Shown one piece after another: positions 26,810 through 34,369 of a stretch of DNA of 64,000 nt (positions are counted from its first letter, which is position 1; each line of letters opens with the position of its first letter). The translations under genes were made by a program, and so were the position numbers. Location: contig CATXDC010000009.1 of the NCBI GenBank assembly GCA_958366985.1, positions 37,338 through 101,337 on the forward strand. The letters are read 5' to 3'. Origin of the DNA: an uncultured Oscillospiraceae bacterium (GTDB taxonomy: Bacteria > Bacillota > Clostridia > Oscillospirales > Acutalibacteraceae). The notes beneath the pieces were generated by a model. The model saw only the letters and a program-made list of their open reading frames with translations. It was not told where the DNA came from and searched no databases.

Positions 26810-27817
26810 TTATTTTGACTGGTAAAATTCCTTTGCAGCGGCAAAAAATGCGTCGATATTTTCCCATTTTGCAGCCGGAGGAATATCACAGCCTGAGGAA
26901 ATAACAAAGTTTTTATATCCGCAGCAGGCATTCATTATTCTGAGAGTCTCTTCACGAACACTTTCAGGTGTACCGTTTTTAAGCTGACCTGCTGGGTCTA
27001 TATTGCCCATTGCAATTGTATTTTCGGGGATATGGGTGAGCATTTCAGCCATATCAATTGAATTGCCGAAATGATATGCGTCACAGTCAGTTGCAAGAAT
27101 TGAATCAATCATTCTGATGGTGTTATCACCGCAGTTATGATAGATTACAATAAAGTCATCATCTTTTACAGCCTGTGCAATTTCTCTTACATAGGGCTCT
27201 GAAAACTCCTCGGCCATATCAGGTGAGAGAAGTCCAGTAAGAGGCTCAGCCATAACTACGCCATTAGCTCCTGCTGCTTTATAGGCAAGGATATATTCTT
27301 TCAAAAAGGCTGTTGCCTTCTTCATAACTTCATGTACCATTTCCGGCTCAGTGTAGCAGTTTACAAGAGCTTCGGTGACATCCATAAGTCTGCCTGCAAG
27401 GGAGAATGGACCGATTACACCTGCAAAAACAGGTCTGTCTGTTATAAGCTCTTTAGCCTGACGGATAGCTTCAATATAAATGCCTGTTCTGCCTGCTCCG
27501 ACCTCGGGAACTTTAAGCTCCTGAGCCTTTTCGGGACTGTCCACAAGACATCCTGAAATGGTGGGAACCTCATCACGTGCAAATACGGGAGTTGCTCCGA
27601 AAGCCTCAGCTTCAACGGACAAATCCATCATGCTTACGCTGGCAGCAGAATCCACTCTTTCAGCAACGGCTTTCATTGCCTTTGCCTGAAGTGCGCTGTC
27701 CTTTATAAGGTCTTCAACAGTTATATCCATAAGGCTTATGCTGGGAAAGGAAAGCACCGGCATAGGCTTTTTTACCGGAGCTTCATATAAATCCTGAAGC
27801 CATTTTTTCATGTTCAT
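26810..27817 (-). CDS. URO-D-family corrinoid methyltransferase (MtaA/CmuA-like), copy 1
   Basis: 335 residues of the uroporphyrinogen-decarboxylase fold, but with the zinc-type methyltransferase ligands YHNCGDN and ISSGCD, as in MtaA-type enzymes. It would move a methyl group between a corrinoid protein and a substrate or cofactor. Of three closely spaced ATGs, the second (27817) has the best distance to GAGGAG. It is the last minus-strand gene of the locus; the corrinoid protein and a second URO-D gene are on the opposite strand 4 kb away. Substrate unknown. Confidence 0.8.
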   Translation of the reverse strand: MNMKKWLQDLYEAPVKKPMPVLSFPSISLMDITVEDLIKDSALQAKAMKAVAERVDSAASVSMMDLSVEAEAFGATPVFARDEVPTISGCLVDSPEKAQELKVPEVGAGRTGIYIEAIRQAKELITDRPVFAGVIGPFSLAGRLMDVTEALVNCYTEPEMVHEVMKKATAFLKEYILAYKAAGANGVVMAEPLTGLLSPDMAEEFSEPYVREIAQAVKDDDFIVIYHNCGDNTIRMIDSILATDCDAYHFGNSIDMAEMLTHIPENTIAMGNIDPAGQLKNGTPESVREETLRIMNACCGYKNFVISSGCDIPPAAKWENIDAFFAAAKEFYQSK

Positions 27818-27917
27818 ATTCATTCTCCTCTTAAAGTATAGTATCGTTACTGTAAAAATAATAACACAGCGCCATTAAAGTCAGATAGAAAAAAACTGCT
27901 GTTTTTGGGAAAATAAA

Positions 27918-28460
27918 TCACTCTTTTATTAAAAAGCACCCTGTGTATGTAACTGTATTTTCTCCATTGATATATTTAAGTCCGCTGTCGGAGCACACCT
28001 CGCTGACCATTAAGCCCTGTGCCTCCATTGAGGAAAACTGTTTTTCAGGAAAACGGCAGGGCTCATTGGGACAAGCGCATTCACTGCAAACCTTGCAGGG
28101 TCCCGCTCCCAATGACAGCACATCCGAAAGCTCTGTTTGAAGCTTTTCTCTCATATTCGTCATTCGTGCACGGTGCTCCGACGCCGCTTTTTCCATTCCC
28201 TCAAAATCAAAGGAATCTTCGAGAATCCCTATTGTCTGAACTACTATTGCCTTATCATATTTTCCCGCTCTTTCACGGCATTCGTCTACACTTCCGCATC
28301 CGGGAGGGCATCCCCAGTTATTGCCGTAAGAGCCGCATCTGCCGCTTTTGCACATTTCCCTGACATCATCACGGAATATGAGTTTATTTACATCAATTAC
28401 TGCCGCTGTATCAAAATCGGATTCACACATTATCTTTACTTTTTCTGCTTTACTTATCAA
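27918..28460 (-). CDS. DUF2284 cysteine-rich metal-binding protein
   Basis: 180 residues with many cysteines: CGSYGNNWGCPPGCGSVDEC near residue 42 and CKVCSECACPNEPCRFPE near residue 121, the pattern of DUF2284 predicted metal- or iron-sulfur-binding proteins. These often accompany corrinoid methyltransferases. The start is TTG at 28460, overlapping the stop of the PocR-AraC gene (TTGA) with AAGGAG before it, so it is co-expressed with that regulator. Confidence 0.8.
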   Translation of the reverse strand: MISKAEKVKIMCESDFDTAAVIDVNKLIFRDDVREMCKSGRCGSYGNNWGCPPGCGSVDECRERAGKYDKAIVVQTIGILEDSFDFEGMEKAASEHRARMTNMREKLQTELSDVLSLGAGPCKVCSECACPNEPCRFPEKQFSSMEAQGLMVSEVCSDSGLKYINGENTVTYTGCFLIKE

Positions 28461-29692
28461 TTTCTGTTCTCCTTATGCTGTACTGCTCCCCTGGTTTCTC
28501 TGAATTTTCCCGGGGAAATTCCCATGGTCTTTTTAAAGACCTTTGTAAAGTAACTCTGGTCATCAAAACCTGTAAGCATGGCGATATCCGCTAAGGATAA
28601 GTCATCATTTAAAAGATACGCCTTGCTTTTTTCTATGCGGAGCTTATTTGTATAACTTGTAAAGGTACAATTGAGCTCCTCTTTGAAAATTCTGCTGAGA
28701 TACGATTTACTCAGATGTACATAATCCGCCACTTTATCAAGACTTATTTTTTCGCAGTAATGCTCCTTTATATAATCAATGGCCTTATATATAACGTCAA
28801 CATGCTTTATGTTGTCAAAATCAAAGACGCAGCTTATAAATCTGTGGATAACATTAGTAAGAAGCCGGCTTATTTTTTCCATATCGTCAAGACGTTCTAT
28901 CTCATTGAGATACTTTGCATTGAGCCAGAAAATCTGATGAATATCTGCGCCTGCATCTATTGTAGCTCTCGAAAGCACCACAACAAGCTCCACTATTCTC
29001 GCTTTAAGAGCAGTGCTGTCCCCGCCGGAGCTGAAATATATGTGACCGAGCAGCGTATTGAGAAGACTTTGAGCTCCGTCCTTATCTCCTGCCGAAACCA
29101 GCGTCTGAAGCTGCTTTTCATACTGTATGGGGTACGCTTTTTCCTCTCCCTTTTCATAGAGATCCGAAACATAGTACATTATGTTATGTCTTTCACGCTG
29201 TGTCTGCTCATCCTCACCTGCAAAGGGATTATCCGCAAAGGATGAATAGCAGCAAAGATCATGTACTGTATTCCCTAAATAGCGCACCTTTTTAGTAGAA
29301 AGCAAAGGCAGGATCGTCAGAAGATGCTCCGGAAGAGTAAGAGCGCATTCACTTAAATCAGAGGAATTGGACATAATAACAGGACCCGTAACTGCTCCGC
29401 CTTCAATATGTCCGTCTCCGTTTAAAATTGCACAGGCTGAAAAAATAAGTCCCGTCGGGCAGTAATAGGTATAACTGGAATTCCAGCGCTCCGCTTCATA
29501 GCATCCGTACAGATGAGTGTTTTCATAGGTACATTTACCCTCAGCGCTCAGGGGACACAAATTGGCGCAAAAGGACGGCGCTCCGCAGTGAAAGCTTTTT
29601 TCAGGAATACTGTATATACGGCAGTCCACACGGCAAAGCTCTCGCACCCTTTCCGCCTGTTCAAGATATCCCTCAAAAAAATCTTCGCTCAC
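28457..29692 (-). CDS. PocR-domain AraC-family regulator
   Basis: 411 residues. The N-terminal half is a PocR-type sensing domain with many Cys and aromatic residues (CRVDCRIY, CGAPSFCANLCPL, YYCPTGLIFSAC). The C-terminus is a two-helix-turn-helix AraC domain (IDYIKEHYCEKISLDKVADY...GFDDQSYFTKVFKKTMG). PocR domains are thought to bind small hydrocarbon derivatives. It starts at GTG 29692 and diverges from the activator gene at 29823, so it probably controls the corrinoid methyltransferase genes in response to their substrate. Confidence 0.87.
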   Translation of the reverse strand: MSEDFFEGYLEQAERVRELCRVDCRIYSIPEKSFHCGAPSFCANLCPLSAEGKCTYENTHLYGCYEAERWNSSYTYYCPTGLIFSACAILNGDGHIEGGAVTGPVIMSNSSDLSECALTLPEHLLTILPLLSTKKVRYLGNTVHDLCCYSSFADNPFAGEDEQTQRERHNIMYYVSDLYEKGEEKAYPIQYEKQLQTLVSAGDKDGAQSLLNTLLGHIYFSSGGDSTALKARIVELVVVLSRATIDAGADIHQIFWLNAKYLNEIERLDDMEKISRLLTNVIHRFISCVFDFDNIKHVDVIYKAIDYIKEHYCEKISLDKVADYVHLSKSYLSRIFKEELNCTFTSYTNKLRIEKSKAYLLNDDLSLADIAMLTGFDDQSYFTKVFKKTMGISPGKFRETRGAVQHKENRN

Positions 29693-29822
29693 AGCAAATC
29701 ACCTGCCCTATTTTTATACTATAATTGTATCAATATGGTACAAAATAAATCAATATTGTTCTTGCAAAAAAATGTGATTTTTTGTAAAGTTATTCATATA
29801 ATCCTGCTGTGGAGGAACTGAT

Positions 29823-31376
29823 ATGGCTTATATTAAAATTCAAAAAAACAGTGAAGAAATAAATATTTCGACTGATGCGGGAACTCTCGTTTCAGATATT
29901 CTTAAAAGTGTCGCTGTCCCCTTTTCCATGCCCTGCGGCGGAAATCACAGCTGCGGCAAATGCAAAGTGGAAATAGACGGCATAGTTTCACCTATGGACG
30001 AAAAAGAAAGAAAGCTTCTGGGAAGTGAAGCAAACAGCAAAACCCGACTTGCCTGTTTCACAAGGATTTTAGGTGACTGCACTATAACACTCCCCGACAG
30101 CCAAAAAAATGCCGCCGTAGAAATCGAAAACGGCAGCCTTAAAGCAAAGCCCAATGAAAAATGCGCTCTTGTTTTCGATATAGGCACTACAACCGTTGCA
30201 GGCTCTGTGTACGGTCTTGAGCCTTTCAGACTGCTCTGCTCAGAGGGTCAGCTCAGCAGTCAGCGTCCTTTCGGCGCAGACGTTGTATCAAGAATAGATT
30301 ACTGCTGCAAAAACGGAACTGAAAAAATAACCAGTACTATTACTCATCAGCTTTACTCTATGGCAGAAAATCTTTGCAAAAAAGCAGAAACCTCAAAGGA
30401 AAACATTCTGCGTATAGGAGTAACGGGAAACACAACCATGCTCCATATATTTGCAGGACTTAATCCCGACACAATGGCGGCTTCCCCCTTTACGCCGAGA
30501 AGTCTTTTCGGCACAGAGGAAAAAGCGGATAAATATTTGGGAGATTTTCCCAATGCCAAACTAATTTTCCCGCCCTGTATAGGTCCTTTCCTGGGCGCAG
30601 ATATTGTCTGTGCTATAAAGGCGAGCTCTATGACAGAAAAGTGTGAAAATTCATTTATAGCAGATATAGGAACCAACGGAGAAATGGCTCTTTTTGCTGA
30701 CGGAAAGCTTTATTGCTGCTCTACTGCGGCAGGTCCTGCCTTTGAAGGAGCAGGTATAGAAATGGGTATGCCTGCATGTGACGGAGCAGCAGATAAATTT
30801 TACATTGAAAACGGCGAGATAAAATGCCATACAATAGGCGAAAAAGAGGCGATCGGCATCTGTGGAACGGGTCTTATAAGCGCAGCAGCGCTGATGCTCA
30901 AAACCGGCATTATGGATGAAACAGGATACATCTGCGAAGAGGGACATCCCTTTACGCACCTTATAGATTACGACGACAGCGGCATATCCTATGTGAATTT
31001 CGGAAAAATCAGGATCACTCAGCGTGATATACGTCAGCTTCAGCTTGCAAAGGGCGCAATAAGCGCAGGAATACTCACTCTCCTGAAAGAATGCAATATG
31101 ACTCCCGATGAAATTTCAGCCTTCTATCTTTGCGGCGGTTTCGGAAGCTATATTAATCCTGAAGATGCTGCGGCTATCGGACTTATTCCCGATGCATTCA
31201 AAAAAGTGACACATCCATTAGGCAATGCCGCAGCCAAAGGAGCTGCAATTGCAGTAAAAGATGAAAATCAGGACTCTCTTAAAGAAATCACTCTTTCTGC
31301 AAAAGAAATCTCCCTATCAGAAAATGCTTTTTTCATGGAAAAATATATTGATGCAATGAACTTTGAAGTGGTGTAA
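29823..31376 (+). CDS. RACo-like reductive activator of corrinoid protein
   Basis: 517 residues. N-terminal 2Fe-2S ferredoxin domain with Cys38, Cys44 and Cys47 in PCGGNHSCGKCKV and a fourth Cys in RLACFT near residue 77. Then an ASKHA-type ATPase domain with ALVFDIGTTTVAGSVYG, IADIGTNGEMAL and LCGGFGSYINPEDA. It would reduce accidentally oxidised Co(II) corrinoid back to Co(I) using ATP. The corrinoid protein is the next gene. GGAGG precedes the ATG. Confidence 0.9.
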   Translation: MAYIKIQKNSEEINISTDAGTLVSDILKSVAVPFSMPCGGNHSCGKCKVEIDGIVSPMDEKERKLLGSEANSKTRLACFTRILGDCTITLPDSQKNAAVEIENGSLKAKPNEKCALVFDIGTTTVAGSVYGLEPFRLLCSEGQLSSQRPFGADVVSRIDYCCKNGTEKITSTITHQLYSMAENLCKKAETSKENILRIGVTGNTTMLHIFAGLNPDTMAASPFTPRSLFGTEEKADKYLGDFPNAKLIFPPCIGPFLGADIVCAIKASSMTEKCENSFIADIGTNGEMALFADGKLYCCSTAAGPAFEGAGIEMGMPACDGAADKFYIENGEIKCHTIGEKEAIGICGTGLISAAALMLKTGIMDETGYICEEGHPFTHLIDYDDSGISYVNFGKIRITQRDIRQLQLAKGAISAGILTLLKECNMTPDEISAFYLCGGFGSYINPEDAAAIGLIPDAFKKVTHPLGNAAAKGAAIAVKDENQDSLKEITLSAKEISLSENAFFMEKYIDAMNFEVV

Positions 31377-31469
31377 AAATTTCCAATAAAGGGCAGTTTT
31401 TTTATATAAATTCTAAGCCCTGTGATGATAAAATGATTTTACTATTATATAGTATCGGAGGAATATATT

Positions 31470-32096
31470 GTGAGTACACTTGAAGAACTCAGCACATTTT
31501 TACAGCAGGGAAGAGTGCCAAAGGTTAAAGAGCTCACTCTTAAAGCCCTTGAAGAGGGCGTAGATCCCAAAACCGTACTTGAAGAAGGACTTCTCAGCGG
31601 TATGTCCGTTATAGGTGAGAAATTCAAGAATAATGAAGTTTTCGTTCCCGAAGTTCTTATTGCAGCAAGAGCTATGAACGCTGGAGCACAGATTCTCAAG
31701 CCCTATCTTACCGAAGCAGGCGTTACTGAAATTGGTACTGTTGTACTTGGAACAGTTAAGGGCGACCTTCATGATATCGGCAAAAACCTCGTCAAGATGA
31801 TGATGGAAGGTAAGGGATTAAAGGTTGTTGACCTTGGAGTTGACGTTCCCGGCGAAAAGTTTATAGAAGCCGCAAAGGAAAACGATGCAAAGATCATTGC
31901 GTGCTCCACACTTCTTACAACTACAATGCATGAAATGAAAAACGTAGTTGACCTTGCAAAGGAAAGCGGAATGGACGTAAAGGTTATGATTGGCGGAGCA
32001 CCTGTAACACAGAGCTTCTGCGATTCAATCGGAGCCGACTGCTATACTCCCGATGCCGCTTCAGCAGCAGATGCAGCAGCAGAATTTTGCCGCTGA
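31470..32096 (+). CDS. Corrinoid (B12-binding) methyl carrier protein, MtaC-like
   Basis: 208 residues: an N-terminal helical cap (about 1-85) and a B12-binding domain with the lower-ligand motif GDLHDIGKN (Asp99, His101, Gly104) and later IACSTLLTTTMHEM. It carries the methyl group between methyltransferases. Starts at GTG 31470 after CGGAGG. Directly followed by a URO-D methyltransferase gene 19 bases on. Confidence 0.93.
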   Translation: MSTLEELSTFLQQGRVPKVKELTLKALEEGVDPKTVLEEGLLSGMSVIGEKFKNNEVFVPEVLIAARAMNAGAQILKPYLTEAGVTEIGTVVLGTVKGDLHDIGKNLVKMMMEGKGLKVVDLGVDVPGEKFIEAAKENDAKIIACSTLLTTTMHEMKNVVDLAKESGMDVKVMIGGAPVTQSFCDSIGADCYTPDAASAADAAAEFCR

Positions 32097-32115
32097 GTTT
32101 TAAGAGGATTTACGG

Positions 32116-33189
32116 ATGAACGAAAGACAAAATCTGATTTCTCTGCTCAGACGACAGGGATACGACCATATTCCGGTAGAATTTAATCTCTGTCCTCATC
32201 TTGAAAAGGTATACAGGGAGAACACACGCACTCTCAAAAATTACCGTTCATACTTTAAAATGCCATGGGAGAGCGTAGGCGGTCTTATTCATGTTCCCGC
32301 CGACAAAAAACGCTTTGACAAATATCATACTGAGGAAAATCTGGCTAACCCTGATTTTTCCATTGACGGCGACGGGGTAGGACACAAGAAAACAGCTACA
32401 TCCATGCATATGACTCAGATGTTCTGTCCCCTCTCTGATGCTGACAGTCTCGAACAGATTGACGAATATCCTTTAAGTGTCCTTGACGAGTCAAAAAGCC
32501 TTAAGGCACTTAAAGCAGCAGTAAGACTCACACATCTTAAAGGTCTTGCAGCAGTGGGAAATATGCAGTGTACTGTCTGGGAAACAGCCTGGTACATCAG
32601 AGGAATGGAAAACCTCATGATGGACATGATGTGCGAAGATCCTATGGCAGAGCATCTTCTCGATAAAGTCACCGACCGCTCTCTCAAACGTGCGGTGGCC
32701 TATGCCAAAGCCGGAGTAGATATTCTCTTTTTAGGCGATGACATCGGTATGCAAAACAGCATAATGATGAGCGAAGAAATGTACTGCACCTGGCTCAAAC
32801 CAAGACTTGCAAAGATAATTTCCGCTGCAAAGGCAGTAAATCCAAATCTCATTGTCTTTTATCATTCCTGCGGTTTTGTAACCCCGTTTATCCCTCATCT
32901 TATAGATGCAGGTGTTGACGTTTTGAATCCGGTACAGCCTGAATGCATGAACTTTGAAGAAATTCACGAAGCTTACGGCGATAAAATTTCATTTAACGGA
33001 ACTATCGGAACTCAGTCAACAATGCCTTTCGGAACCCCTGCCGATGTAAGAAGAGAAGTTGAAAAAAATCTTAAAATCGCAGGCGACAAAGGCGGTCTCT
33101 TCGTCTCCCCCACACATCTTCTGGAACCGGAAGTACCGTGGGAAAACATCTTGGCTTATGTAGATGCTTGCAGACATTTCTGCGGATAA
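32116..33189 (+). CDS. URO-D-family methyltransferase, copy 2
   Basis: 357 residues, URO-D fold, with FYHSCGFVTPFIPHLIDAG in place of the decarboxylase site and LNPVQPECMNF near it. Sequence is clearly different from copy 1. Gene order (carrier, then this enzyme) suggests it is the substrate-specific methyltransferase for this corrinoid protein. No MtrH-type or MetH-type methyl acceptor enzyme is near, so where the methyl group ends up is not encoded here. Confidence 0.82.
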   Translation: MNERQNLISLLRRQGYDHIPVEFNLCPHLEKVYRENTRTLKNYRSYFKMPWESVGGLIHVPADKKRFDKYHTEENLANPDFSIDGDGVGHKKTATSMHMTQMFCPLSDADSLEQIDEYPLSVLDESKSLKALKAAVRLTHLKGLAAVGNMQCTVWETAWYIRGMENLMMDMMCEDPMAEHLLDKVTDRSLKRAVAYAKAGVDILFLGDDIGMQNSIMMSEEMYCTWLKPRLAKIISAAKAVNPNLIVFYHSCGFVTPFIPHLIDAGVDVLNPVQPECMNFEEIHEAYGDKISFNGTIGTQSTMPFGTPADVRREVEKNLKIAGDKGGLFVSPTHLLEPEVPWENILAYVDACRHFCG

Positions 33190-33192
33190 TTA

Positions 33193-33232
33193 AAAATCTC
33201 CAAGTACAGTTAAGTACTTGGAGATTTTCTAA
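33193..33232. terminator. Bidirectional terminator
   Basis: 15-bp perfect stem AAAATCTCCAAGTAC and complement, between the convergent methyltransferase and XRE genes. Confidence 0.92.
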
Positions 33233-33233
33233 T

Positions 33234-33443
33234 TCATTTTGAAAAATCAAGGCACAAAACGTAATCTGCACTCACTTTGTAAAACTTACACAGAGCAATC
33301 AAATGACGTATCGGCAGTTCATTTTCTCCGTTTTCATAACGTGAATAAACCTGCTGTGTTGTGCCCAAAATTTTTGCAACCTCACTTTGCGTCAGGTCGT
33401 TGTCCTCTCTCAACTCCCTGATCACATCAACATAGCTTCTCAT
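33234..33443 (-). CDS. Small XRE-family regulator
   Basis: 69 residues, a single helix-turn-helix domain: DLTQSEVAKILGTTQQVYSRYENGENELPIRHLIALCKFYKVSADYVL. The ATG at 33443 follows GAGGTGG; one 12 bases earlier overlaps that site. Two palindromes just upstream (33483-33498 and 33505-33526) look like its own operators. Confidence 0.85.
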   Translation of the reverse strand: MRSYVDVIRELREDNDLTQSEVAKILGTTQQVYSRYENGENELPIRHLIALCKFYKVSADYVLCLDFSK

Positions 33444-33482
33444 AATCCACCTCATTAGCAGTTTATGAAAAAATTGTAATGC

Positions 33483-33526
33483 ACATCACATATGATGTAT
33501 TGACTTTACACTAAAACTGGTGTAAA
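33483..33526. promoter_or_regulatory. Twin palindromes upstream of the XRE gene
   Basis: ACATCA-CATA-TGATGT at 33483-33498 and TTTACAC-N8-GTGTAAA at 33505-33526, both perfect in the arms; a TTGACT lies between them. Confidence 0.6.
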
Positions 33527-33630
33527 ATCATTTTGTAACATATTAAATTCTACGTATTTATATATCAGTTGTATTTTTATTATGCTTTCATGCAGTACCA
33601 CCTGCACGAAATAAATCTCTATAAGCTTCT

Positions 33631-33676
33631 AAGTAATGAGAACAGATTCGACTAACCGAATCTGTTCTCATTACTT
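33631..33676. terminator. 20-bp perfect inverted repeat after the spoVT-like gene
   Basis: AAGTAATGAGAACAGATTCG and its exact complement, 6-base loop. T-rich tail only on the plus strand, but it lies just past the minus-strand stop and is probably that gene's 3' stem. Confidence 0.6.
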
Positions 33677-33680
33677 TTAT

Positions 33681-34202
33681 TTATTCTTCCATCTGTTTTC
33701 CGAGAAATACTGCTGCAACATGAGCAAGCTTAACCTCTGTATGGGTCGGAAGCACTCCATCCTCGCCCATGAGCATTATTACAGCGCCGGAGACATCTCC
33801 TCCGCCTATTATGGTGCTGACAACCGCTGCATCTCTTGCAACACCCTCAATGGGAACAAACTTTTTACTGTCCCGCTCTGCAACGTATGATCCTCTGTTT
33901 TCCATTAAATCCTCAAGTGCCGGAGTTATTCTTCTTTCGAGAACTTCTCTTTTTGGCATTCCGGCGCAGGCTATAACGTGATCTCTGTCGCAGATAAGCA
34001 CAGGATGATTTGTGCCTTTGCTCAGGGATTCAGCATACTGTGCGGAAAAATCGCCCATTTCTCCGATTGGAGAATATTTTTTAAAAATCACTTCTCCGTT
34101 TGCATCTGTATATATTTCAAGAGGATCTCCCTCTCTGATTCTCATTGTTCTTCTGATTTCTTTAGGAATGACGACTCTGCCAAGATCGTCTGAACGTGTC
34201 AA
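33681..34202 (-). CDS. spoVT: SpoVT-like regulator, 5' end cut by element insertion
   Basis: SpoVT is the forespore AbrB-family regulator. The frame matches it from DDLGRVVIPKEIRRT through the GAF-like sensing domain to the C-terminal FLGKQMEE. The conserved first strand (MKATGIVRRI in the family) is missing: upstream residues are unrelated (LCEYLTRS), with only a TTG at 34202 and no ribosome site. A frameshift cannot explain it, as no other frame encodes the lost strand. The break coincides with the end of the recombinase-bearing element, so the gene was probably split by integration. The AbrB domain needs that strand, so the product is likely inactive unless the element leaves. Confidence 0.8.
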   Translation of the reverse strand: MTRSDDLGRVVIPKEIRRTMRIREGDPLEIYTDANGEVIFKKYSPIGEMGDFSAQYAESLSKGTNHPVLICDRDHVIACAGMPKREVLERRITPALEDLMENRGSYVAERDSKKFVPIEGVARDAAVVSTIIGGGDVSGAVIMLMGEDGVLPTHTEVKLAHVAAVFLGKQMEE

Positions 34203-34205
34203 GTA
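34185..34205. other. Putative attachment-site junction in spoVT
   Basis: Similarity to spoVT stops here, at the codons before DDLGR, and element sequence begins. The exact crossover cannot be fixed without the empty site. Confidence 0.5.
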
Positions 34206-34276
34206 TTCGCAAAGAAAAAAATTTGAGAGCCGAAAAACGGCTTAAATACTAGGTTTTTCGACTTTTTATTCTTTTG

Positions 34277-34296
34277 AGCCTCGAAAAAAAGAGGCT
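34277..34296. repeat. Hairpin near the element end
   Basis: AGCCTC-N8-GAGGCT; a second small hairpin AGCCG-AAAAA-CGGCT lies at 34228-34242. The 34203-34369 stretch is otherwise AT-rich and has no gene; such repeats near the end could be recombinase sites. Confidence 0.4.
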
Positions 34297-34369
34297 ACCC
34301 CATGTGTAATTATAGGACAAATTCACCTATTTCTCAACTTTCTACAGCATAATTGCCCCTTTCCAAAAA

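Noticed and set aside
31377..31469. Cobalamin riboswitch before the corrinoid carrier gene
   Set aside because: The gap is under 100 bases and lacks the B12-box pattern; the PocR regulator is the more likely control.
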